A DNA stretch of 64,000 nucleotides, taken from the NCBI GenBank assembly GCA_964343355.1, contig CAYFJC010000001.1, positions 1 to 64,000 of the forward strand, read 5' to 3'. The position numbers were made by a program, and so were the translations under genes. Positions 38,850 through 46,070 of this stretch are shown here, piece by piece. Within the stretch, counting starts at the first letter, position 1. Each line of letters starts with the position of its first letter. A model generated the notes under the pieces. That model was not told the origin of the DNA and searched no databases. It saw only the letters and a list, made by a program, of their open reading frames with translations. Source of the stretch: MED-G78 sp964343355. Its GTDB lineage: Bacteria; Pseudomonadota; Gammaproteobacteria; Magnimaribacterales; D2472.

Positions 38850-39006
38850 TAATATGCTTTTTTTTCAATTTTTTCAGTTGGTTTTTATAAAACATAAACA
38901 TAGATATAAGCGAAATGATTACAATACAAAAAACTGACCAAACATATATCCCATGACCATCCATGAAAATAAAACTATCAAAACTATCAAAAGCAAAATT
39001 AAACAT
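38842..39006 (-). CDS. ccmD: Heme exporter protein CcmD
   Basis: The start at 39006 gives 54 residues beginning MFNFAFDSF; it overlaps the ccmC stop by 8 nt. A single membrane helix follows the conserved GHGIYVW segment, with a Lys-rich tail. CcmD holds CcmE at the CcmABC complex. A longer frame to 39036 is possible but less typical. Confidence 0.85.
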   Translation of the reverse strand: MFNFAFDSFDSFIFMDGHGIYVWSVFCIVIISLISMFMFYKNQLKKLKKKHINE

Positions 39007-39730
39007 GATCTTTAATCCAAGACTTATTTCCTTCACGATTAAAAATCTGGACTTTTGAAGACAAGATTACCAAACAAATTATTAATCCACTAAAACCTAT
39101 CATTGAAAAAAATAATGGATATAGCATAGAGGGATCAATTGATGGTTTATCCGTTAGTGTTATAGAGGCTGGTTGATGAAGCGTACTCCACCAATCAACA
39201 GATTTTTTTATAATTGGGATATTAACAAAGCCAACTAATACCAGTACAGATATAAATTTATCTGCTTTTTCAAAGTTAGTAAAAGACCCATGTAGAGAGA
39301 TTAAGCCTAAATACATAATAAATAGAATTAAAGTTGAGGTAATTCTTGCATCCCATTGCCACCAAGTTCCCCAAGTTGGAATTCCCCATATAGAGCCAGA
39401 AACAAGAGCAATAAAGGTTACAAGAGCTCCAATTGGAGCAATTGATTTAATCATATAGGCTGCTAGTTTGACCTTCCAGATCAAAAAGACTGCTGCGGCT
39501 ATAGCCATTACAAGATATAGACTTTGAGATAAAAAGGATGCGGGAACATGTAAGTACATAATCCTAAAAGAATTACCCTGCATATAATCAGCCGGTGCAT
39601 ATGCTAAGCCCCACACCAGAGCAATTATATAAATACAAAGAGAGGAATAAAAGATATAGGGATACATCTTGTTAACTAAAACAACGTAAGTTTTTGGTGA
39701 TGCAAATTGATGATAGAGTTTCTTTAACAC
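38999..39730 (-). CDS. ccmC: Heme exporter protein CcmC
   Basis: This 243-residue protein has six helices and the WWD motif (GTWGTWWQWDARITSTLIL). It has two conserved His, one in MYLHVPASF and one in the STLHQPAS segment. It loads heme on CcmE in the periplasm. Confidence 0.95.
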   Translation of the reverse strand: MLKKLYHQFASPKTYVVLVNKMYPYIFYSSLCIYIIALVWGLAYAPADYMQGNSFRIMYLHVPASFLSQSLYLVMAIAAAVFLIWKVKLAAYMIKSIAPIGALVTFIALVSGSIWGIPTWGTWWQWDARITSTLILFIMYLGLISLHGSFTNFEKADKFISVLVLVGFVNIPIIKKSVDWWSTLHQPASITLTDKPSIDPSMLYPLFFSMIGFSGLIICLVILSSKVQIFNREGNKSWIKDHV

Positions 39731-39750
39731 AATTTTTTTAAATTTTTATC

Positions 39751-40401
39751 TTATTCCAAGTGAGTCCGAATAATAAATGAGATTATAAATGGAATAAATA
39801 CAATTATAAGCAATAAAACTCCAAGCATTAACAATAAAAGGTTAGAAATTTCAAAACCAAAGTTTGCATTTAAAACAATCTTGCCTAATAAAATTAAAAT
39901 TGGAAATAAAAGTGGCATTGTTATTAGTGCACCCAATACAGAGCCCTTATTGAGACTTAATGAGTTACCTAATGCAAAAAGGTTAATAAAAATATATGTA
40001 GAAATGAGCATGGATGGAAGAGCGATATAAATAGATGATATCGCGCCTGTCATACTTACAGAAAAAAATGTTCCTAATAATGATATTGGAATGCCAATTA
40101 ATAGCCAATAGATAAATATCTTGATTAGTACCATTGAAAATAGCGAATCATTTGCAACACTGAAGTTTTCTAAAGTACCATCTTCATAATCCTCTAAAAA
40201 GATACCCTCAACTGAAACCATTACTGTTAAAAGACTTGCGATCCATAAAATAGAATAAAAAACATTTTTTAAATCATCGCTCGCTAGCTCAACGGTTAAA
40301 GGGAATGAGATTGTAATTAGAAGAAACACCAAAATAGGGCCAAGCCAGGCTCTTAATTTTTTACGCAGCTTAAATAGTTCTAATTTAAATAAAGCAAACA
40401 T
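39751..40401 (-). CDS. ccmB: Heme exporter protein CcmB
   Basis: This 216-residue membrane protein has six helices and the family signature EGIFLEDYEDGTLENF after the second helix. It forms the membrane part of the CcmAB ABC complex that releases holo-CcmE. Its ATG overlaps the ccmA stop (TAATG). Confidence 0.93.
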   Translation of the reverse strand: MFALFKLELFKLRKKLRAWLGPILVFLLITISFPLTVELASDDLKNVFYSILWIASLLTVMVSVEGIFLEDYEDGTLENFSVANDSLFSMVLIKIFIYWLLIGIPISLLGTFFSVSMTGAISSIYIALPSMLISTYIFINLFALGNSLSLNKGSVLGALITMPLLFPILILLGKIVLNANFGFEISNLLLLMLGVLLLIIVFIPFIISFIIRTHLE

Positions 40402-40970
40402 TACAAGCTTCCAATTATTACTTCACTACTAGGGAGTTCTAGTGAAATATGGGATGTATAAATAATTGATTTATTTTTACCTAGTTCTGCAGTTAAAAAA
40501 TCGTTAATAAGGCTGCGGGTTTGATCATCCAGACCTACGCAAGGCTCATCTAAAATAATCACACTGGATTGATTAAGAAATATTCTTACAAGTGCCAATT
40601 TTTTTTGCTGACCATAAGATAAATTACCTACTAAAAGATCATCCTTGTGATCCATATTAAGGTCTTTTAGTATTGATTTGACTTTAGGATGCGATATATC
40701 TAATCCATGAAGATGTAAATTATCTGTCACTGATAGATGGTTTTTAAGAACATTTTTATGACCTAAAAACACTTTATCAACCTCCTCACTCCAGATAACT
40801 TCTCCTTTATTAGCAGAGGATATCCCAAGTAAAATTCTTAATAATGAAGATTTTCCAGAGCCGTTGCTGCCCTTTACATGAATAGCTTGACCTTTAAATA
40901 AATTAAAAGAAAGATTCTGAAACAACCTATTTTGATTAATAGAAAATGAGATATTTTTTACTTCTAACAT
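40401..40970 (-). CDS. ccmA: Cytochrome c biogenesis ATP-binding protein CcmA
   Basis: The start at 40970 has an AGG 8 nt upstream; an ATG at 40985 that overlaps the previous stop (TAATG) is an alternative. The roughly 189-residue ABC protein has Walker A GSNGSGKSS, the signature LSYGQQKKLAL and Walker B VIILDEPCVGLDD. It drives release of holo-CcmE. It is slightly shorter than most CcmA (about 205). Confidence 0.92.
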   Translation of the reverse strand: MLEVKNISFSINQNRLFQNLSFNLFKGQAIHVKGSNGSGKSSLLRILLGISSANKGEVIWSEEVDKVFLGHKNVLKNHLSVTDNLHLHGLDISHPKVKSILKDLNMDHKDDLLVGNLSYGQQKKLALVRIFLNQSSVIILDEPCVGLDDQTRSLINDFLTAELGKNKSIIYTSHISLELPSSEVIIGSL

Positions 40971-40984
40971 AGTGCTGCCTGACA

Positions 40985-41500
40985 TTAGAGCAATGATACC
41001 TTAGATGAACTTCTAGATGTTAATGCGGCTAAAGGCTTTTGAGGATCAAGTCTTGAATAGAGTCTCTTTGATATTTCAGTAAAGTAATCTGGTCTAAATT
41101 TACCCATTCCACCTATTGAGAAATATAGATCCTTAGTAAAATAAATTCCTTGCTCAATTGATGGAGTTGTTTTTATAAATGTATTTAATTTTTTAAGATT
41201 AGATGATACTTTATCTTCAGTTTGAGCTAGGTTAAACCAACCCCAAACAGGATAATTAATCATAGCCATTTTTTTCAATGACATTCTATTATTTTTTTTT
41301 GGTGAGGAACTTGGAGGTAGCAATACGATTATTGATCCAAGGCTATCAGCAATAACGTTATCTAGTGTTTCTACCAATGATGCATAGTCCTTAAACCTTA
41401 AAAAGATGCATTCCTCATCTTTGTCGACCTTAAACTTTTTGAGCTTGGCAAGTCTCGAATGAGAGCCAAGAACTATATAAGTTACTAATTCTTGGCTCAA
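40985..41500 (-). CDS. Short glycosyltransferase-like protein of the ccm operon
   Basis: This is a 171-residue protein. Its middle and C-terminal parts (about 80-165) resemble the end of family 2 glycosyltransferases of the TIGR04283 type: WFNLAQ, then QGIYFTKDLYFSIGGMGKFRPDYF and a LAALTSRSSSK closing segment. The N-terminal DxD sugar-nucleotide part is not recognisable and the chain is short for the family (about 225). It may be a remnant or a derived form. Its stop overlaps the ccmA ATG, and it starts 4 nt after metY. Confidence 0.5.
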   Translation of the reverse strand: MSQELVTYIVLGSHSRLAKLKKFKVDKDEECIFLRFKDYASLVETLDNVIADSLGSIIVLLPPSSSPKKNNRMSLKKMAMINYPVWGWFNLAQTEDKVSSNLKKLNTFIKTTPSIEQGIYFTKDLYFSIGGMGKFRPDYFTEISKRLYSRLDPQKPLAALTSRSSSKVSLL

Positions 41501-41504
41501 GATT

Positions 41505-42797
41505 TTAGATCTTAGCTAAAGCTTGCTCATAGTCAGCAATAATGTCATCAATGTGTTCTAAACCAATGGATAATCTAACAAAGCCAGGCGTAATACCTGC
41601 TGATAAAAGCTCTTCTTCATTAAGCTGGCTGTGCGTAGTACTTCCAGGATGGATTGCTAGACTTCTTGCATCTCCGATGTTTGCAACGTGATAAACCATC
41701 TCTAATGCATTAATAAATTTCTTTCCAGCTTCTATTCCACCTTTTATTTCAAAGCCCATTAAACCGCCATTACCGCGAGTTAAATATTTTTCCGCTCTTT
41801 CTTTTGAATAACCATCCATTACAGAGGGATAAATAACTCTTTCAACAGATTCATGATTAGATAAGTATTGAGCTACCTTCTCTGCATTACTTGAATGCTC
41901 GCGCATTCTTAAGGCTAGAGTTTCTAAACCCTGAATAAACATAAAAGCATTAAACGGACTCATTGCTGCACCCATATCTCTTAAAATAGTTGTTCTTGCT
42001 TTAAGAATATATGCAATAGGACCTAAAGGCTTTACAGCCTCTGACCATATCGCTCCTCCATAAGAAGGATCAGGTGTATTCATAGCAGGCTGTCTCTCAG
42101 GAAAAGCTTCCCAATCAAAATTACCACTATCTACAATAATTCCACCGATAGAAGTTCCATGACCTCCAATAAACTTAGTAGTTGAGTGAATTAAAATAGC
42201 AGCGCCATGCTCAAAGGGCTTACAGATAACTGGTGCAGCTGTATTATCAACAATTAATGGAATTCCTAGCGGTCTTCCTATTTCAGCAACTTCTGATATA
42301 GGAAATACCTCAAAACTTGGATTAGGTAAAACTTCACCATAGTATGCTCTAGTTTTATCATCAGTAGCATTAGCAAAATTTTGAGGATCAGCAGGATCTA
42401 CAAAACGCACATCAATACCCATATCAGACATTACATTTTTAAATTGATTATAAGTACCACCATACAAATGTGATGATGCAACAATATTATCGCCATTTTT
42501 TGCAAGATTCTGAATTGCATATGCTGATGCAGCTTGACCCGAAGCAACAGCCAAAGCACCAACTCCACCTTCAAGAGCAGCAATTCTATCTTCTAGAACT
42601 GCACATGTAGGATTCATAATTCTTGAATAAATATTGCCTAACTCTGATAAAGAGAAAAGATTTGCAGCATGATCGCAATCATCAAACTGAAAACTACTAG
42701 TTTGATGGATTGGAACTGCTACTGAATTAGTATTTTCATCTTTTCTCCAGCCTGCATGAAGTCCGATCGTTTCTGGGTGTATGTATGTTTTACTCAT
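41505..42797 (-). CDS. metY: O-acetylhomoserine sulfhydrylase (PLP enzyme)
   Basis: This 430-residue Cys/Met-metabolism PLP enzyme has GLHAGW, YSRIMNPT, the SGQAASAYA phosphate-binding loop and HSTTKFIGGHGT with the PLP Lys. The length and the ETIGLHAGW start match O-acetylhomoserine aminocarboxypropyltransferases rather than shorter MetB/MetC. It makes homocysteine from O-acetylhomoserine and sulfide. A good AGGAGA lies 6 nt before the ATG. A structured leader upstream may control it. It heads the minus-strand ccm run. Confidence 0.9.
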   Translation of the reverse strand: MSKTYIHPETIGLHAGWRKDENTNSVAVPIHQTSSFQFDDCDHAANLFSLSELGNIYSRIMNPTCAVLEDRIAALEGGVGALAVASGQAASAYAIQNLAKNGDNIVASSHLYGGTYNQFKNVMSDMGIDVRFVDPADPQNFANATDDKTRAYYGEVLPNPSFEVFPISEVAEIGRPLGIPLIVDNTAAPVICKPFEHGAAILIHSTTKFIGGHGTSIGGIIVDSGNFDWEAFPERQPAMNTPDPSYGGAIWSEAVKPLGPIAYILKARTTILRDMGAAMSPFNAFMFIQGLETLALRMREHSSNAEKVAQYLSNHESVERVIYPSVMDGYSKERAEKYLTRGNGGLMGFEIKGGIEAGKKFINALEMVYHVANIGDARSLAIHPGSTTHSQLNEEELLSAGITPGFVRLSIGLEHIDDIIADYEQALAKI

Positions 42798-42803
42798 TGT
42801 TTA

Positions 42804-42875
42804 TCTCCTAAATAATAAATTTATTAAAGATGCAGCTTGCTAAAACATTTATTAGCAAGATTTAATAATCTGCAC
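42804..42875 (-). promoter_or_regulatory. Structured metY leader, candidate SAM-II/SAM-V-like pseudoknot
   Basis: On the minus strand TGCAG (42870-42874) pairs with CTGCA (42831-42835). Stacked inside is an 8-bp hairpin, CTTGCTAA (42852-42859) with TTAGCAAG (42836-42843). The unpaired 5' bulge holds TTATTAAA (42861-42868), exactly complementary to TTTAATAA (42821-42828) downstream, which would close an H-type pseudoknot. The AGGAG ribosome site lies about 12 nt further. This layout resembles small SAM-sensing RNAs that precede met genes in marine bacteria. Class membership is not shown. Confidence 0.5.
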
Positions 42876-43001
42876 GCTAAAATTTGTGATGTCCAATTAT
42901 ATACAATTTTAAAACATTAAAATAATTTTTATTAGAACTAACAATAGCAACTTAATTTCAAATCTTTATAATGATCAAGTTAATTAATATTTAAAAATAA
43001 A

Positions 43002-43409
43002 ATGGCTAAAAAATATGTAAATTTCCGTGTCGGCGGAACACCCCAAAAAGAGACAGAAGACTATACTGTATGGACTAATGATCTTTTAAAAAGAATTATT
43101 GCAAGTAAGACGGTTATCCAGCCTGCAAAATCGACTACTGGGCATAAATTAATAAACTCTGATGTTGCTTATGTCATAACAAATGGCAGAGGAACAATGG
43201 AAATAGTTGAATACATGAATGATGAAGACGGTCATGGATCCAATCCATCTTTTGGTGTTCAGCATAAAGATTCTTATGCTTTATCTAATGGAGATGTCAT
43301 TCTAGTTGAGTCTGGAGACTATTGCAGAATCATTAACGATTCTGACCATGATCAATTAACTTATATAAGAATATTTGATAGAGAGGGTTGGAGACAAGAC
43401 GAGTCTTAA
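43002..43409 (+). CDS. Cupin-like protein, unknown
   Basis: This 135-residue soluble protein has a beta-rich pattern (TTGHKLINSDVAYVITNGRGTMEI, then LSNGDVILVESGDYCRIIND) that fits a single cupin barrel. The usual cluster of two or three metal-binding His is not present in the first motif. No specific family is recognised. It is divergent from metY and 23 nt upstream of the MerC-like gene, probably in the same transcript. Confidence 0.5.
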   Translation: MAKKYVNFRVGGTPQKETEDYTVWTNDLLKRIIASKTVIQPAKSTTGHKLINSDVAYVITNGRGTMEIVEYMNDEDGHGSNPSFGVQHKDSYALSNGDVILVESGDYCRIINDSDHDQLTYIRIFDREGWRQDES

Positions 43410-43432
43410 ATTTCTAAATATAATTTAATACA

Positions 43433-43780
43433 GTGAAAGATAAACTAGGGATTTTCTTTTCAGGACTTTGTGTAGTTCATTGTATTGCAGTGACCTTAAT
43501 ACTTATCCTTGGAGGAGCTGATTACTTTAATTTTTTAGTTTCTACTGAGTATCTTATTCACCCTCTTCTTCTAATTATCGTAGTTCTAATTGGAATGTTT
43601 AGTTTTCCTAGTGCTTATAAAAATCATGGAAATAAATATCCTATTATTCTTGGAGTATGTGGATCTTTTGTTTTATTTATAGCTTTATTTTCTCCAGATA
43701 TTTTTGAAACACTTTTTACAATTATAGGTGGTGTAGCTTTGATTTATGCTCACCTCTGGAACTACAAATTATCTCATTAG
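43433..43780 (+). CDS. MerC-domain membrane protein
   Basis: This 115-residue protein starts with GTG. It has four hydrophobic helices. The first carries SGLCVVHCIAV, the Cys-x3-Cys pair of MerC proteins near the membrane face. MerC mediates uptake of mercuric ions in mer operons, but no other mer gene is present here. Stand-alone MerC-like proteins are common in marine bacteria and probably have another metal-related or unknown task. Confidence 0.72.
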   Translation: MKDKLGIFFSGLCVVHCIAVTLILILGGADYFNFLVSTEYLIHPLLLIIVVLIGMFSFPSAYKNHGNKYPIILGVCGSFVLFIALFSPDIFETLFTIIGGVALIYAHLWNYKLSH

Positions 43781-43820
43781 TGATCAATAAGTTGAGAGCT
43801 TAAATTTTAGCTTTAGTAAT

Positions 43821-44813
43821 TTAGAAATTAATCTTGGCAACTAGTGGGATATGATCAGAGACTCCCTCTAACGTATCTACATCAAAACCTACTGGCTTAA
43901 TGTTGTCTTTATCCATGTTAATAGATGTTGTATGAAGCTTAATACTTTCAGGTATAAATGAAATATTTCTTCCCTTAGAAACAAGGATTGCATCTAGAAA
44001 TGACCAGTCATTATTAGGAGCATAATAGTAGGTACCTTTGCAGCTATTGCATCCAACATGATGCGAGATTTCCCAGAATATTTCTTGATTATAAAAAGTA
44101 TTTCTACTTTTTGCCTCTGTTCTTATGACGTTGAAATCTCCAAGAGCAACTGAGGGCTCTTTGTTATCTATAAGTAATTGATTTAAAGCAATAAATGCTG
44201 ATTCACGCATTTGAAAATTAAGATATGGAGCGGGAAAATGAACCCCGTAAAATCTTATATTTGTACCATTTATATCTATTAATACATCTAAAATAGGTCT
44301 TGAATCTTTATTGCTAAATTCGCCGCTAAACTTAATATAATGAAGGCTAGAATCTTTGATTGGAAATTTTGATATAACAGCGTTATCAATACCCCTGTAA
44401 TCATTACCTTCCAATAATTTATAGTCAGAATAACCGTAAGGTTCTAATAAATTAAACAACTGCTGGAGAACATTATTATTCTCTATTTCCTGGAACACTA
44501 TTACATCTGGACCAGAGTTTTCATATGCAATTATTAAGTTTAATATATTATTTAATTTGGCATCTTTAACTTTCTCATTCCAGTCTAAATATAAACATTC
44601 ATCCTTCCATACCTGCACTCTAATTCTTTTACAAGATTGCTTATGTTTGTTTAATTGTTTTTTTGATAACGGCAAAAAAGCTTTATCATCTTTTTTAAAG
44701 TCATCCTGGGTATCAAAAAGATTCTCAACATTAAAGGACATGACGCTAAAAGAATCAGCTTGAAGATTTTCAATTGAAAAAATAAGAAGGGTTAAGTATA
44801 TATATTTGTGCAT
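43821..44813 (-). CDS. Secreted endonuclease/exonuclease/phosphatase family protein
   Basis: This 330-residue protein has a signal peptide (about 1-18). The EEP fold follows with FNVENLFD, IVFQEIENN (catalytic Glu), a GVHFPAP segment (His), VALGDFNVIR (Asp and Asn) and GVSDHIPLVA (Asp-His). These are the DNase I-type catalytic residues. It could be a periplasmic or extracellular nuclease or a phosphoesterase. It lies 6 nt from the pyruvate dehydrogenase aceF stop on the same strand. Confidence 0.85.
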   Translation of the reverse strand: MHKYIYLTLLIFSIENLQADSFSVMSFNVENLFDTQDDFKKDDKAFLPLSKKQLNKHKQSCKRIRVQVWKDECLYLDWNEKVKDAKLNNILNLIIAYENSGPDVIVFQEIENNNVLQQLFNLLEPYGYSDYKLLEGNDYRGIDNAVISKFPIKDSSLHYIKFSGEFSNKDSRPILDVLIDINGTNIRFYGVHFPAPYLNFQMRESAFIALNQLLIDNKEPSVALGDFNVIRTEAKSRNTFYNQEIFWEISHHVGCNSCKGTYYYAPNNDWSFLDAILVSKGRNISFIPESIKLHTTSINMDKDNIKPVGFDVDTLEGVSDHIPLVAKINF

Positions 44814-44819
44814 GATGTT

Positions 44820-46070
44820 TTAATAGTTTAGTTTATAAAATTCTAGATCTGTCATCATTTCACAAAATCTTGTAGTAAATTTTACTGCTTCTACGCCATT
44901 AATAACTCTATGATCATATGAAAGGGAGATAGGAAGTATACTAACTTCCTTCACGTCACCATTAATTATTTCTAGAGCTTTAAATGTTTTTGAAATACCC
45001 AGTATTCCAACTTCGGGAGGATTGATAATCGGAGTGAAGAACTTTCCTCCAATAGCTCCCAAAGAGGATATTGAAAAAGTTGAACCCTTTAATTCATCAA
45101 CTTTGAGTTTCCGATCCTTTGCAGCATTAGCCATTCGACCAATTTCTTCTGAAATTTCTATTATAGAAAGCTTATTAGCTCCTTTTATATTAGGAACAAT
45201 GAGCCCTTTGGGTGTATCAATTGCTATACCTACATTGATATAGTCCTTAAAGACAATATTTTCAGTATTTTCATCCAAAGAGGAGTTCATTAGAGGGAAT
45301 TCTTCTAGAAGACTTGCTGCAGCTTTAACAAAAAAAGCTAGGGGTGATATTTTAAGACCAGATGCTTTATTTAAATCTGTTCTAAGTGACATCAATTCAT
45401 CAATATTAGCTTCATCATGCTGAGTTACATGAGGAATATTTCGCCAAGACTGTTGAAGGTTTTCAGCTGAAGTTTTCTGAAACTTAGTAAGGGGCTCCGT
45501 CTTAATTTCACCCCATTTTGAAAAATCGACACTTGGATTTTTAGAAAAAGTTTGAGCCTTTGGATCTAGTCGTTGTTTTACGAAGTGGTGAAGGTCCTCT
45601 TTTAAAATTCTCCCTCTAGGACCTGAGGGCGCTACTTCATTTAGATTGATTCCAAATTCTCTTGCTAATTTTCTTACTGCAGGACCAGCGTAAATACTAC
45701 CAGTATAATTAATAGTAGCACTAGCCTCACTAGGCTTGTTTACAATAGCTTGTTCTTCAATTAGTGGTGAAACTTTTTCAACTTTTTTTTCAATTAAGGT
45801 TTCCTCTTTAGCAACTTCCTCAACAACAGCTTTTTCAGCCTCAATCTCAAGAAAAATTACTCCTTCATTTACCGTATCGCCATTGCTAACTTTTATGTCG
45901 ATAACTTTTCCAGATACAGATGCAGGAATTTCCATGGCTGCTTTTTCGGACTCTAAAACAATAATAGAGTCATCTTTAGTTACCATATCTCCTGGTTTTA
46001 CACATATCTCTATAACTTCTACATCTAAAGCATCTCCCAGATCTGGAATTTTTATCTTCTCAATAGTCAT
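44820..46070 (-). CDS. aceF: Dihydrolipoamide acetyltransferase, PDH E2
   Basis: This 416-residue protein has one lipoyl domain (1-80, lipoyl Lys43 in ESEKAAM), a peripheral subunit-binding domain (about 125-160, PAVRKLAREFGIN) and a catalytic domain with SYDHRVINGVEA. It moves acetyl groups to CoA. Gammaproteobacterial AceF often has two or three lipoyl domains, so this is a short version. It starts next to the aceE stop; no lpd (E3) gene is in the window. Confidence 0.93.
   Translation of the reverse strand: MTIEKIKIPDLGDALDVEVIEICVKPGDMVTKDDSIIVLESEKAAMEIPASVSGKVIDIKVSNGDTVNEGVIFLEIEAEKAVVEEVAKEETLIEKKVEKVSPLIEEQAIVNKPSEASATINYTGSIYAGPAVRKLAREFGINLNEVAPSGPRGRILKEDLHHFVKQRLDPKAQTFSKNPSVDFSKWGEIKTEPLTKFQKTSAENLQQSWRNIPHVTQHDEANIDELMSLRTDLNKASGLKISPLAFFVKAAASLLEEFPLMNSSLDENTENIVFKDYINVGIAIDTPKGLIVPNIKGANKLSIIEISEEIGRMANAAKDRKLKVDELKGSTFSISSLGAIGGKFFTPIINPPEVGILGISKTFKALEIINGDVKEVSILPISLSYDHRVINGVEAVKFTTRFCEMMTDLEFYKLNY

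Noticed and set aside
43002..43409. Metal-dependent cupin dioxygenase
   Set aside because: The usual two or three His of the cupin metal site are not visible, so only a cupin-like fold is claimed.
43433..43780. Mercury resistance operon
   Set aside because: Only a MerC-like gene is present; no reductase, regulator or periplasmic binding protein is nearby.
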